DNA of 64,000 nt from CALMEC01 sp964628685. GTDB lineage: Bacteria > Actinomycetota > Thermoleophilia > Miltoncostaeales > Miltoncostaeaceae. Positions 49,701-58,708 of this stretch are shown in pieces (the stretch's first letter is position 1; each line of letters begins with the position of its first letter). The translations under genes and the position numbers were made by a program. The DNA lies in contig CAZVNM010000003.1 in assembly GCA_964628685.1 (NCBI GenBank), positions 372,001-436,000 on the forward strand. Direction: 5' to 3'. The notes below the pieces were generated by a model. It was not told the DNA's origin and did no database searches. It was given only the letters and a program-made list of their open reading frames with translations.

Positions 49701-51215
49701 ATGACCGGCGATGAGGCGAATCTCGGCCGCAGCGCGCGCCTTGCGGGGGCGGCCGCACCGGAGCTGATCGCGGCCGGACACGCCGCCGAGATCGCCGACG
49801 GCATCGCCCTGGCGGACGCCCTGTCCCTGTCGGATCTGGCCCACGCGGTCGTGCTGGTGGAGGGCGGGGCGATCGACGCCGATCGCGGCGCCCGGCTGGC
49901 GGCCGGCCTCCTGGAGCTGCACGCCATCCCGCCCGCGGAGTTCCCGTGGGACCCCACGCGGGGCGACGCCTTCAACTCGCGCGAGTACGCGCTGCGCGAG
50001 CGCGTGGGACCCGCGGCGTCCGGCTGGCTGACCGCGGGGCGCCCGCGTCGCGAGGCGTTCCGGGTCGCGCTGCGGCTGGTCGCCCGCGACGGGGTGCTCG
50101 ATCTGCACGACGCGGTGCTCGCCGCGGCGTCGGCCCTGCATGACCAGGCGGAGCGTGAGTCCGGCACGCTGGCGGCCGACTACACCTACCTCCAGCCGGC
50201 GCAGCCGACGACGTTCGGCCACCTGCTCCTGGGGTTCGCCGCGACGCTGCGCCGCGACGCCGCCCGGCTGCGCGCGGTGTGGGAGTGGCTGGACGCATCG
50301 GTGGCGGGGACCGGTGGCAGCGCCGGGTCGCGCTGGCCCACCGACCGCGAACGTCTGGCCGAGCTCCTGGGATGCGAGCGGGTCGCACGTCACACCAAGG
50401 ACGCGATGTGGGCGGCCGACGGCTACGCCGAGCTCGCATCGGTCGTCGCCATCGCCCTCGCCGGGGCGTCCCAGCTTGCGCAGGATCTGGAGATCCTCTG
50501 CAGTCGCGAGTTCGGCGCCGTCGAGCTGGCCGACGAGCACAGCCGCCAGAGCGACCTGATGCCGCAGAAGAAGAACCCCTACTCGCTGCCGGTCATTCGT
50601 GCCGCGGCGGCCGAGGCCGCCGGCATGGTGACCACGATCCTCACCGCGCTCCACACCGGGTCGGGACGCACCGACCACTACCAGGTGCTGAACGGCGGCA
50701 TCCCGCGCCTCTTGACCGGCGCCACCGCGGCCATGAACCTGACGGCGGCCGTGGTGGCCGGCATGACGGTGCACCGCGACCGGATGGACGCCTCCGCCCG
50801 CGAGGGCTTCATCGTCGCCGCCGACGTGTCGGATGTGGTGGCCATCGCCGCCGGCCTGGACTACCGCACCGCCCACACGGTCGTGGGTCGCGCCGTGCGG
50901 GCGCTCACCGAGCGCGGCGCCGGCCCCCAGGAGTTGACCGCCGCGGTGATCCGTGACGCCGCCACGGACCTGCTGGGCCACGGGATCGACCTGTCCGACG
51001 ACGCCGTGGAGGATGCGCTCGACCCGGCGGCGTGCCTGCGTGCGCGGTCGCAGATCGGCGCGGCGACACCGCATGAGATGGCGCTGATGATCGCCGACGG
51101 TCGCGAGGAGGAGGCGGACGCGCTGGGCTGGTCGGATCAGGCCCGCCGGCGGATCGCGCTCGCCCGGGACCGGCTCATCGACCGGGCGCGGGAGCTGGCG
51201 GATCCTCCCAGATGA
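49701..51215 (+). CDS. Argininosuccinate lyase-like protein of the fumarase/aspartase superfamily
   Basis: 504 aa. The superfamily loop is nearly intact: DLMPQKKNPYS near residue 289, and LQPAQPTTFGHLLLGFA near 168 matches the ASL segment. Several ASL hallmarks are altered: the SRNDQ substrate motif reads GRPRREA near residue 114, and the catalytic His of the YTHLQ motif is Tyr (DYTYLQ). No other arginine genes are nearby. It may be a lyase with a different substrate rather than ArgH. Its end overlaps the convergent ECF gene by 41 bp. Confidence 0.75.
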   Translation: MTGDEANLGRSARLAGAAAPELIAAGHAAEIADGIALADALSLSDLAHAVVLVEGGAIDADRGARLAAGLLELHAIPPAEFPWDPTRGDAFNSREYALRERVGPAASGWLTAGRPRREAFRVALRLVARDGVLDLHDAVLAAASALHDQAERESGTLAADYTYLQPAQPTTFGHLLLGFAATLRRDAARLRAVWEWLDASVAGTGGSAGSRWPTDRERLAELLGCERVARHTKDAMWAADGYAELASVVAIALAGASQLAQDLEILCSREFGAVELADEHSRQSDLMPQKKNPYSLPVIRAAAAEAAGMVTTILTALHTGSGRTDHYQVLNGGIPRLLTGATAAMNLTAAVVAGMTVHRDRMDASAREGFIVAADVSDVVAIAAGLDYRTAHTVVGRAVRALTERGAGPQELTAAVIRDAATDLLGHGIDLSDDAVEDALDPAACLRARSQIGAATPHEMALMIADGREEEADALGWSDQARRRIALARDRLIDRARELADPPR

Positions 51216-51807
51216 TCCTGGTGGTCACCCGCTCCCGGTAGCGCACCAGCAACCGCACGAGCGGTCGCCCGATGACAAGGGCGAACACCACGTTGCCGGC
51301 GGCGTGTGCGATGTCGAACCAGAGGCTCGTGGCCGCCCGTGCGGTGAACGCCGCCCAGTTGACCGCCGGCCCCAGGACCGCCAGGTCCCACAGGTTCATC
51401 CCCCAGCCGAACAGGAGGCCCCAGACGGCGCCCACGGCGGCGAGCCCCCGAGGATCGCGGCAGAGCGGGGCGAGCAGCGCGCCCGTCACCCCCGCAAGCC
51501 CCCACAGGGCCATCTGCCCGGGGGTCCACGAGCCCTGACCCAGCGCCATGTTGGACAGGAGCGGCGTGAGGACCCCGACCGCGAACCCCGCCCGCGCACC
51601 CAGGCAGGCGCCGCAGACGAGCACCATCACCGTCACGGGCTTGACGCTGGGGATGGCGACGAAGAGCAGACGGCCGGCGGCGGCGGCCGCCGCAAGGGCC
51701 GCCACGATCGCCAGGCGACGGGTGTCGAACGAACCCCGTTCGAGCGCCACGGCTCCCAGGGCGAGGACGGTCACGACGGCCGCGACGACGATGGTGCCCG
51801 GGCTCAT
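51175..51807 (-). CDS. ECF transporter S component (predicted cobalamin-specific)
   Basis: 210 aa with six or so membrane segments and conserved-looking loops (FVAIPSVKPVTVMVLVCGACLG near residue 48, FGWGMNLWDLA near 132). This is the layout of an ECF substrate-binding (S) subunit. It is the last gene of an operon behind a cobalamin riboswitch, with an ECF ATPase and T component, so cobalamin or a precursor is the likely ligand. Overlaps the ATPase gene by 4 nt. Confidence 0.8.
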   Translation of the reverse strand: MSPGTIVVAAVVTVLALGAVALERGSFDTRRLAIVAALAAAAAAGRLLFVAIPSVKPVTVMVLVCGACLGARAGFAVGVLTPLLSNMALGQGSWTPGQMALWGLAGVTGALLAPLCRDPRGLAAVGAVWGLLFGWGMNLWDLAVLGPAVNWAAFTARAATSLWFDIAHAAGNVVFALVIGRPLVRLLVRYRERVTTRIIWEDPPAPAPGR

Positions 51808-53174
51808 GCGACCACCTCCTCGGTGCGCCGCACCCGGACGGACCCGTCGCGCACGACGATCACCTCGTCGGCGACGGCGCGCAGGAACACCGGGTCGTGG
51901 GTGGCCACCATCACCGCGCGCCCGTCGGCGGCCTCGGCGCGCACCCGGGCGGCCAGGGTATTGCGGTGGCCGGGGTCCATGCCCCGCGACGGCTCGTCCA
52001 GCAGGAGCACCGGCGCCCGGCGCCCGACGACGTTGGCGATCGCAATCCGTTCCCGTTCGCCCACCGAGCAGTCCAGCGGATGGCGGTCGGCCAGGTGCCC
52101 GATGCCGAAGCGCTCCATGAGGACGGCGGCGTCGGTCTCACGCGGCGCCGCCCCGTCCACCACCTCGTCGCGCACGCGGTCGCGCAGCAGACGTCGTCCG
52201 GCGTCCTGGGGCAGGAACGCCACCCGCTCGGTGCGCTCCTCGGCGCCGGTGCCGGTCACGTCCTCGCCGTCGATCACGATGCGTCCGGCGGTGATCGGGT
52301 GAAGGCCCGCGATGGCGCGAAGGAGCGTCGACTTGCCCCCCCCGTTGGGCCCCCACAGCGCGACCACCCGCCCGGCCCGCACGGACAGCGAGCACCCCCG
52401 CAGCACCGGCCGATCGTCGTGGGCCGCGTCCAGACCCGTCACGTCCACCCGGATCGCACCGCCCTCGACGGGCTCCGGCGCGGGGGGTTCGTCGTCGATC
52501 ATGTCGGTCACGATGCGTCCCTCGGACATGAAGACGGTGCGGTCCGGTCTGAGGTCCAGGCGCTCCACATGGTGCTCGGCCACCATCACCGCGGTGCCGT
52601 CGGCCGCCAGTCGGCGCAGCGTCGCCATCAGATGCCCGGTGGCGGCGTCGTCCAGCTGCGACGTGGGCTCGTCCATCAGGAGCACGCGCGGGCGGGTGGC
52701 GATGGCGGCGGCGATGGCGGCGCGCTGACGCTCGCCGCCGGACAGGGTCGCGATGCGCCGCCCGGCCAGGTGCACGGCGTCGGTCAGCTCCAGCGCCCGC
52801 GCGACCTCGGCGTCGATGCGCGCGGCGGGAACCGCGGCGTTCTCAAGGCCGAAGGTCACGTCGCTCGCCACGGTGGTCCGCACCGCCTGTGTCTCGGGGT
52901 CCTGGAACACCGATCCGACGGTGCGGCCCAGGTCTCCAACCGGCGTGCGGCGGGTGTCGAGCCCGTCCACCAGGACGCGCCCCTGGAAGGTCCCGCCGTG
53001 GAAGTGCGGCACCAGACCGGCGATGGCCCGAAGCAGTGTGCTCTTGCCCGATCCGGACGGGCCGCGCAGCAGGACGATCTGGCCGGCGGCGATCCGCAGG
53101 GTGACGTCGTCCAGGGCCGGCGTGACCGACGCGCCGGGCCAGAACCGCACGTTGTCCATGCGGACGACGCTCAT
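51804..53174 (-). CDS. ECF transporter ATP-binding protein, two fused ABC domains
   Basis: 456 aa. It fuses the two ATPase subunits that many ECF systems encode separately. Domain 1: Walker A GPSGSGKST near residue 38, LSGGERQRAAIA near 143, DEPTSQLDD near 168. Domain 2: GPNGGGKST near 271, a weaker signature CSVGERERIAIA near 367, DEPSRGMDPG near 392. It energises the T and S components encoded on either side. ATG at 53174. Confidence 0.9.
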   Translation of the reverse strand: MSVVRMDNVRFWPGASVTPALDDVTLRIAAGQIVLLRGPSGSGKSTLLRAIAGLVPHFHGGTFQGRVLVDGLDTRRTPVGDLGRTVGSVFQDPETQAVRTTVASDVTFGLENAAVPAARIDAEVARALELTDAVHLAGRRIATLSGGERQRAAIAAAIATRPRVLLMDEPTSQLDDAATGHLMATLRRLAADGTAVMVAEHHVERLDLRPDRTVFMSEGRIVTDMIDDEPPAPEPVEGGAIRVDVTGLDAAHDDRPVLRGCSLSVRAGRVVALWGPNGGGKSTLLRAIAGLHPITAGRIVIDGEDVTGTGAEERTERVAFLPQDAGRRLLRDRVRDEVVDGAAPRETDAAVLMERFGIGHLADRHPLDCSVGERERIAIANVVGRRAPVLLLDEPSRGMDPGHRNTLAARVRAEAADGRAVMVATHDPVFLRAVADEVIVVRDGSVRVRRTEEVVA

Positions 53175-54022
53175 CGGTCGGCCGCCCATGCGGCCAGGGT
53201 CAGGGCGACGGCCACCACCGCGGCCGCGGCGATCTCGGGCGCCGTCGCGATGCGGTCGAGGCGCGGGTAGAAACCGAAGGTCCCGATACGGCCGAGGGCC
53301 GCGAGGACCGCGACGGGCGCCACCAGGCATGCCGCCAGCGCGGTCACCCGGTCGGCCGTCTGCCATGGACGGCGCGGCGTGTGCGTGCGCGCCGTCGACC
53401 CGTACCCGCGGGCCGCCATCGCCTCGGCCACGTCGACCGATCGCTCCAGCGCCGATCCGACGAGCGGCACGGCCAGTCCGCCGGCGGCGGCCACCCGGCG
53501 CCGCCAGGGGCCACGGGTGAACGACCTTCCGCGCAGGCGTGCCGTCTCGGTGAGGGCGGCGGCGTCGCGACGGAGCGTCGGCACCATCCGGGCGGCCACC
53601 GAGGCCGCCAGCGCCGATCGCGGCAGCAGACGCGAGGCGAGGCCCAGCAGCCGGTCGGGATCGGCCACGGCCAGGCAGGCCATCACGATGATCGTCACCG
53701 CGGCGGCGCGCGCGCCGATGACGAGACCCGCGAGCACCTCCTCCAGCGTCACCTGGGTGTCCAGGATCGGCACGTCCGGCAGCTGGAACAGGATGAGGTC
53801 GCCGTTGGCCTGGACGAACGGGTTGAGGAGCACCACACCGGCACCGGCCACCGCGGCCACCAGCATGAGCAGACGCGACGGCGCGGGTGAGGCGACCGCC
53901 AGCATCACGGCGCCCGCCAGGGTGGCGGCGACGATGAGCGGATGCTCGCCGGCGAACGCGACCACGAGCACCGCCGTGGCGAGCACGAGGACGGGACCCG
54001 GCGCGCGTCTGCCGTCGCTCAC
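53171..54022 (-). CDS. ECF transporter T component (CbiQ-like)
   Basis: 283 aa with about six membrane helices. The two Ala-Arg-Gly coupling motifs typical of T components are seen as ETARLRGRSF near residue 158 and AEAMAARGYG near residue 200. It couples the ATPase to the S component. Both ends overlap neighbours by 4 nt. Confidence 0.88.
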   Translation of the reverse strand: MSDGRRAPGPVLVLATAVLVVAFAGEHPLIVAATLAGAVMLAVASPAPSRLLMLVAAVAGAGVVLLNPFVQANGDLILFQLPDVPILDTQVTLEEVLAGLVIGARAAAVTIIVMACLAVADPDRLLGLASRLLPRSALAASVAARMVPTLRRDAAALTETARLRGRSFTRGPWRRRVAAAGGLAVPLVGSALERSVDVAEAMAARGYGSTARTHTPRRPWQTADRVTALAACLVAPVAVLAALGRIGTFGFYPRLDRIATAPEIAAAAVVAVALTLAAWAADR

Positions 54023-54912
54023 CGCCGCACCTGTCCGCCCGCCGCGATGGGCTCGCCGCGCTCGTCGAACACCACCGCGAACTTCGATCGCAGCACCGCC
54101 GGGTCCGCCGCGATGCGTTGGGCCGCGGCCCGCGCCGACCGCACGTCCAGCCCCGCGACCGCCAGCAGCGCCCCACCCGCGTCGGGCGTCGGCCCGGTGG
54201 GCACGAGGGCGGCCACGGCGCGGCCGCCCGCGACGGGTGCGAACCGCGCCCCGTCGATCGTGAGCGCCTCGACGCGCCCGTGGACGATCCGGACCGTCAT
54301 CCCGAGCGCCTCAGGGTCGGCCATCGCGGTGCGCCACGCGGGGTCGCGCGCCGCCAGCGCATCCGATGCGCCCACCCGGACGCGCCACTTCGCCCCCCCG
54401 TCACCACCGGAGACCAGCGTCACCCCGGCGCGGCGGAGCGGTTCGTCCAGTGGCGCGTCGGCGGCCACGCCGTCGGGGGCGCTCGGATAGCCGTTGACGA
54501 AGGGCTCCGGCCAACTGCCCACCACGGCACTCGCGGTCGGCTGTCCGCCCCACGGGTGGAAGTCCCACCAGACCACGTCGCCCCGTCGCAGGGTCTGCTG
54601 GTCGGCGCCGTGCCCGGGGCTCATGCCGTTGACGAAGTACAGCCAGTCGCGCGTGCCGCCGCGGTCGGACCGTCGGCCGAACATCGCCGACACGAACCCG
54701 CCGCCGTAGCTCGTCTCCACCGCGGTGGTGGCGCGCAGCGCCGCCATCGCACTCTGGTCGGGGCCGACCTGGCCGTCCGAGAGGGTGGTGGCGCCCCGGT
54801 CGGCGGTGACCAGCTGGCGCACTCCCTCGCCGCCGGCGCCGTCGGACACGCGTGCGCATCCGGTCGCCATCAGGATGAGCGTCAGAACGACGATTGTCAG
54901 TGATCTGGGCAC
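54019..54912 (-). CDS. DUF4430 lipoprotein of the cobalamin uptake operon
   Basis: 297 aa from the GTG at 54912 (GAGG 5 bases upstream). A lipoprotein signal ends in ATGC near residue 19. A DUF4430 domain follows, with WLYFVNGMSPGHG near residue 88 and RGDVVWWDFHPW near 107. DUF4430 is structurally related to the cobalamin-binding half of transcobalamin/intrinsic factor, and the operon starts with a cobalamin riboswitch, so an extracellular cobalamin-binding role is plausible. The second half is a separate domain without a recognised match. Confidence 0.8.
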   Translation of the reverse strand: MPRSLTIVVLTLILMATGCARVSDGAGGEGVRQLVTADRGATTLSDGQVGPDQSAMAALRATTAVETSYGGGFVSAMFGRRSDRGGTRDWLYFVNGMSPGHGADQQTLRRGDVVWWDFHPWGGQPTASAVVGSWPEPFVNGYPSAPDGVAADAPLDEPLRRAGVTLVSGGDGGAKWRVRVGASDALAARDPAWRTAMADPEALGMTVRIVHGRVEALTIDGARFAPVAGGRAVAALVPTGPTPDAGGALLAVAGLDVRSARAAAQRIAADPAVLRSKFAVVFDERGEPIAAGGQVRR

Positions 54913-54964
54913 CGCGGCCTCGTCCTCGGAGGTCGTGTGGGGCGGGGGTCCACCGGGATTGAAA

Positions 54965-55149
54965 GCGGTGCTCGGGACGGAGGCAGGTCTCCTGGCTTCC
55001 GGTCGACGCGCCGTCAAGGCCTTCCCAGGTGAACCCAGTGGCCGGCGATGCCGGATGACGACGCTCGCGGTGACAGTGGCGGGACCGCGCCGGATTCGCA
55101 CCGGCTTCCCTCGAAGCGCCCGATGGCGACCACCGTCCGAAGCACCGCG
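54965..55149 (-). promoter_or_regulatory. Cobalamin riboswitch
   Basis: On the minus strand the conserved core elements are present in order: GGGAAGCCGGTGCGAATCC (near 55115-55095), GCCACTGT (near 55080), GCCACTGG (near 55035) and the B12 box AGCCAGGAGACCTGCCT (near 54998-54981). The outer stem GCGGTGCT...AGCACCGC closes it. It lies 50 bp before the DUF4430 start and should shut off the uptake operon when cobalamin is abundant. Confidence 0.95.
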
Positions 55150-55188
55150 CAGGCTAGCAGCGCCCGGCTGGTGCCCGGCGGCGGGGTG

Positions 55189-56649
55189 TCAGGCGTCCGG
55201 GGCGCGCGCGTGCGCGGGCTCGTCGCGCGGGACGGTGACGCCCGTCGGCCGCGGGCGCGGCTGTTGGTCGGCGCGCATCGGCACGATGGGGACCGGCTGA
55301 ACCTCCTCGCCGCGGATCATCGCGATGAACGCACGACCGAGCTCGGGGTGGAAGTGGGTGCCCAATCCGCGTTCGATGATGGCCAGGGCCTCCTCGACCT
55401 CCATGGCCTTGCGGTAGGGGCGGTCGGTCGTCATGGCGTCGAACGAGTCGGCCAGCGTGATGATGGCCGCCCCGATCGGCACCTCGTGGCCCGGCACGTT
55501 GAAGTATCCCCGCCCGTCCTGGCGTTCGTGGTGGTAGCGGATCGCCGGCAGCAGGTCGCGGGTGAGCGACAGCGACGACAGCAGTTCGGCCGACACCATG
55601 GGGTGGCTGCGCATGAGCTGCCACTCGTCCTCGTCGAGGGCCCCCGGCTTGTGGAGGATGGAGTTGTCGACCACCACCTTCCCCAGGTCGTGCAGACGTC
55701 CGGCCCAGCGGGCGTCGTTGACGACCTTCTCGGGCATCTGGAGGGCGTCGGCGAGCTGCGCCGAGAGCTGCCCCACCCGTTCGGAATGCTGGGCGGTGTA
55801 GGGGTCTCGGGCGTCGACGGCGGCCGCCAGCGCCTTCAGCGTCTCACGCGTCTCGTGGCGCAGGGCGCGGTGGCGCTGCATCGCCATGAACACCGCGGCC
55901 AGGAGCAGCGCGGCGAACAGCAGGATCTTGGGCGCGATCAGGATGAGGGCGGCCACCACGACGGCGACGCAGCCCTCCATCAGATAGCTGGCCATCTCGG
56001 CGCCGCTCGCGATGCGGCGCAGGCTCCAGCGCTTGCCGGTGGTGGCGCTCGAGATCGACTCGACCGCCACGAACGAGGTGGCGACGTACACGGCCCACAT
56101 GAGGATGACCGCGGGGTAGATGCTCCACTCGATGCGTTCGAACTCGGCCTGTGTCGCGAAGGCGTGGAACACCCCGGACGCCGCCATGGTGGCCAGGGTC
56201 GCGACGGCGCCGTTGAAGCCGACGCGGATGGGTGAGCGGCGGTTGATGGTCTCGCCCGTGATCGTCCCGGCGCCCGCCACCAGCGCCGCCCAGCCGACCG
56301 GCAGCAGGATGGCCGCCGCCATGTGGACGCTGGCCGCCAGGCTGAAGGGGTGCTCGGTCTCCTCCTCGTTGCCCTCGAGCGTGAGGAACTCCATGGCCGC
56401 GGCGGCCACGAGGAGACCGGTCCACAGCCAGACGCTGGGCGTCTCGGACCGCGTGGCGAGGATGGCGGCGACGAGTGCCGCAGCTGTTCCCAGACCCAGC
56501 GTGACGGCCAGGACGGTCTTTGCCGTGCGATTCACGAGGAGCCTGTGGAGTCCTTCGCGGTCGGATTCTCGAGCGACGACGGGCGTCGGCGGGGAGGAAA
56601 AGTCTAGCGCGACACCGGCGTTTCGAATAATCCGCGCCGCACGCGTCAC
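55189..56649 (-). CDS. Membrane HD-GYP domain protein (variant GYF)
   Basis: 486 aa. The N-terminal half is a membrane region of about 8 helices resembling MASE-type sensors (residues about 40-270). The C-terminal HD-GYP domain has DPYTAQHSERV near residue 290, the HD pair in AGRLHDLGKVVV near 325 and HHERQDGRGYFNVPG near 382. The GYP motif reads GYF, so c-di-GMP hydrolysis cannot be assumed. GTG start at 56649, 11 bp after the kinase stop, suggesting an operon. Confidence 0.86.
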   Translation of the reverse strand: MTRAARIIRNAGVALDFSSPPTPVVARESDREGLHRLLVNRTAKTVLAVTLGLGTAAALVAAILATRSETPSVWLWTGLLVAAAAMEFLTLEGNEEETEHPFSLAASVHMAAAILLPVGWAALVAGAGTITGETINRRSPIRVGFNGAVATLATMAASGVFHAFATQAEFERIEWSIYPAVILMWAVYVATSFVAVESISSATTGKRWSLRRIASGAEMASYLMEGCVAVVVAALILIAPKILLFAALLLAAVFMAMQRHRALRHETRETLKALAAAVDARDPYTAQHSERVGQLSAQLADALQMPEKVVNDARWAGRLHDLGKVVVDNSILHKPGALDEDEWQLMRSHPMVSAELLSSLSLTRDLLPAIRYHHERQDGRGYFNVPGHEVPIGAAIITLADSFDAMTTDRPYRKAMEVEEALAIIERGLGTHFHPELGRAFIAMIRGEEVQPVPIVPMRADQQPRPRPTGVTVPRDEPAHARAPDA

Positions 56650-56660
56650 CGGGTGGACGC

Positions 56661-58154
56661 CTAGGGGGCGGTGGCCATCACCGTGACCTCGCCCAGCTTC
56701 GCCTGGTAGGGGGTGTCGCCGTCGCGGCTCTTGGGCAGCTTCGTGAACCACAGTGTGATGTCGGGTTGCGCCGTCCCGCGCGGCAGGCGGATGTCGGTGG
56801 TGGGGCTCACGAGCGGGCCCTCCCACAGCGGCGTGGCACCCGGCTGGGCGCCCGCCGGAAGCACCTGCAGGTTGCCGCCCGGCGTGGGCGTGTCGATCGC
56901 GATCTCGCCGATCGTGCGGGCCTCCGGCAGCGTGAGCGTCACGCCCACTCCGCCCTTGCCGCCCATATCCTCGGCGGCGTACTGCTCCGTCGACCACGAC
57001 GTCTCGAGCGACCCGTCACCCAGGTTGGGGAGCTCCTCGCGGTGCTCCTCCTGGTCACCCGCCGGGTCGAAGTCGGCGGCCGAGTAGGTCACCTGCTGCA
57101 GCGAGGCGATGGGGAGCGGGTCGGGGGTGCCGTCCCCGCCGCCGCTCGACCCGGAGCGGAGCTCGGGGATCAGGAGGATCGTCCCGGCCACCAGCCCGGC
57201 CACGATGAGCGTGGTGAGCAGGGCGGCCAAGAGACCGCGGCGGCGCCGGCGGCGGTCCTGCGGGCCGCGGATCGCCCGGATGCGGGAGGTCGTCGGATCG
57301 GTGTCCTCATCGGGGCGGTGGAACGGCTCGTCGTCCACGTCGCCGCCCATGAGGGCGTTGGCGAAGGCATCGGCGACCGCGAAGCGTTTGCGCGGGTCCT
57401 TCTCGAGGGCGCGACGACAGGCGGCGGCGATGTGGTCGGGGATGTCGGGGACGATGGACTGCGGGTCGGGTGCGTCCTCGTACACGTGCTTGGTGGCGAC
57501 CGCCACGGCGTTCTCGCCCGTGAACGGGAGCCTGCCGGTGAGCGCTTCGAACAGCACCACGCCCAGGGAGTAGATGTCGCTGCGTCCGTCGACCGGCTTG
57601 CCCTCGGCCTGCTCCGGTGCCAGGTAGTCGCTGGAGCCGATGACGATGCCGGTGCGGGTGAGGTTGTTGTCGGCCTCGAGGAACCGGGCGATCCCGAAGT
57701 CGGTCAGCTTGGCGACGCCGGCGCGGTCCACCAGCACGTTGTGGGACTTGATGTCGCGGTGCACGACGCCCGCGCGGTGGGCGGCCGCCAGGGCCCGGCC
57801 GATCTGGGCGATGACCGACGCCGCGCGCTCCGGCATCATGCGCCCGTGCTGGCGGAGGATCGTCTTCAGGTCCTGCCCCTCGACCAGCTCGAAGACCAGG
57901 AACGGATCCTCGTCGGTGCCACCCTGGTCGAGCAGCCGCACGAGGTTGGGGTGCGACAGACCGGCGACCGCCCGCCCCTCGCGCCGGAAGCGCTCCTCGA
58001 GCTCCGGATCACCGGCCAGCCGGGCGTGCAGGCGTTTGACCGCCACCTCACGACCCAGCACCGTGTCGGTGGCCCGCCACACGGTGGCCATGCCGCCCCG
58101 TCCGATCAACCCGTCGACGCGGTAGCGGTCACCGAGGATCGTGGTCGTCGTCAC
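56661..58154 (-). CDS. Transmembrane serine/threonine protein kinase (PknB-like)
   Basis: 497 aa. N-terminal Hanks kinase: GLIGRGGMATVWRA near residue 15, catalytic Lys in EVAVKRL near 37, HRDIKSHNVLV near 133, DFGIARF near 152 and APEQAEGKP near 174. A basic juxtamembrane region and one helix (about residues 308-330) lead to an extracellular beta-sandwich of about 160 residues resembling a discoidin/galactose-binding domain rather than PASTA repeats. GTG start. Probably a sensor kinase coexpressed with the HD-GYP gene. Confidence 0.9.
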   Translation of the reverse strand: MTTTTILGDRYRVDGLIGRGGMATVWRATDTVLGREVAVKRLHARLAGDPELEERFRREGRAVAGLSHPNLVRLLDQGGTDEDPFLVFELVEGQDLKTILRQHGRMMPERAASVIAQIGRALAAAHRAGVVHRDIKSHNVLVDRAGVAKLTDFGIARFLEADNNLTRTGIVIGSSDYLAPEQAEGKPVDGRSDIYSLGVVLFEALTGRLPFTGENAVAVATKHVYEDAPDPQSIVPDIPDHIAAACRRALEKDPRKRFAVADAFANALMGGDVDDEPFHRPDEDTDPTTSRIRAIRGPQDRRRRRRGLLAALLTTLIVAGLVAGTILLIPELRSGSSGGGDGTPDPLPIASLQQVTYSAADFDPAGDQEEHREELPNLGDGSLETSWSTEQYAAEDMGGKGGVGVTLTLPEARTIGEIAIDTPTPGGNLQVLPAGAQPGATPLWEGPLVSPTTDIRLPRGTAQPDITLWFTKLPKSRDGDTPYQAKLGEVTVMATAP

Positions 58155-58302
58155 CGCGACCGTCGCTTACGACGCGTCCGCGCGAACGACCGGACCCGCC
58201 GCCCGCCCTGAGCAGACATCTCCCGCATCGGCCTGACGATACCGCCATCCCCGTGGGGACGCATCCGCAGCCGGTGCGGCGCCGGAGCCCCTCGGGCGCG
58301 AC

Positions 58303-58350
58303 CCGGAGCCCGGGCGACCCGACCCGGAGCCCGGGCGACCCGACCCGGAT
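58303..58350. repeat. Short direct repeat (21-bp unit, about 2.3 copies)
   Basis: The unit CCCGGAGCCCGGGCGACCCGA occurs twice in a row and partly a third time, with a further diverged copy to the left (GGAGCCCCTCGGGCG). It lies just upstream of the tRNA promoter and is not part of a convincing gene. Confidence 0.6.
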
Positions 58351-58368
58351 CCGATGGTCGTCGGCGGC

Positions 58369-58397
58369 TTGAGCCTGACGCGCCATTCGAGTACCCT
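58369..58397 (+). promoter_or_regulatory. Promoter of the tRNA cluster
   Basis: TTGAGC (58369-58374) and TACCCT (58392-58397) are separated by exactly 17 bp, and the tRNA-Tyr gene begins 10 bp after the -10. This is the best-formed sigma70-type promoter visible in the window. Confidence 0.72.
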
Positions 58398-58407
58398 GCA
58401 TCGGCCC

Positions 58408-58489
58408 GGGGGGATGCCCGAGTGGTCAAAGGGAACGGTCTGTAAAATCGTCGGCTCCGCCTACGGAGGTTCGAACCCTCCTCCCCCCA
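58408..58489 (+). tRNA. tRNA-Tyr (anticodon GTA)
   Basis: 82 nt, class II tRNA. The acceptor stem GGGGGGA pairs with TCCCCCC followed by A. The anticodon loop reads CTGTAAA, giving GTA. A long variable arm and the T stem GGAGG-TTCGAAC-CCTCC are present. No CCA is encoded. Confidence 0.93.
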
Positions 58490-58513
58490 CTGCCCGGCCC
58501 GGCCGGGTGCTTC

Positions 58514-58586
<73 letters not shown>

Positions 58587-58604
58587 TCCCTCAGGGGGAA
58601 ACGG

Positions 58605-58678
58605 GGCGGCGTAGCTCAGTTGGTTAGAGCAGCGGAATCATAATCCGCGTGTCGTAGGTTCGAGTCCTACCGCCGCTA
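58605..58678 (+). tRNA. tRNA-Met (elongator type, anticodon CAT)
   Basis: 74 nt. Acceptor GGCGGCG pairs with CGCCGCT (first pair is G-U), discriminator A. Anticodon stem GCGGA/TCCGC with loop ATCATAA gives CAT. The D-arm and T arm (GTAGG-TTCGAGT-CCTAC) are standard. The body matches elongator Met tRNAs; an Ile2 identity (modified CAT) is less likely but possible. Two recombinase genes begin 30 bp downstream. Confidence 0.88.
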
Positions 58679-58708
58679 CTTCCCTCCCCTCCGCGGGGAG
58701 GATGCACC

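Noticed and set aside
49701..51215. True argH
   Set aside because: Key ASL residues (SRNDQ and the YTHLQ histidine) are altered and no arginine pathway genes are nearby, so I kept a family-level call.
58166..58401. Small Arg/Gly-rich gene upstream of the tRNA cluster
   Set aside because: The reading reflects the 21-bp repeat and overlaps the tRNA promoter; no ribosome-binding site or domain.
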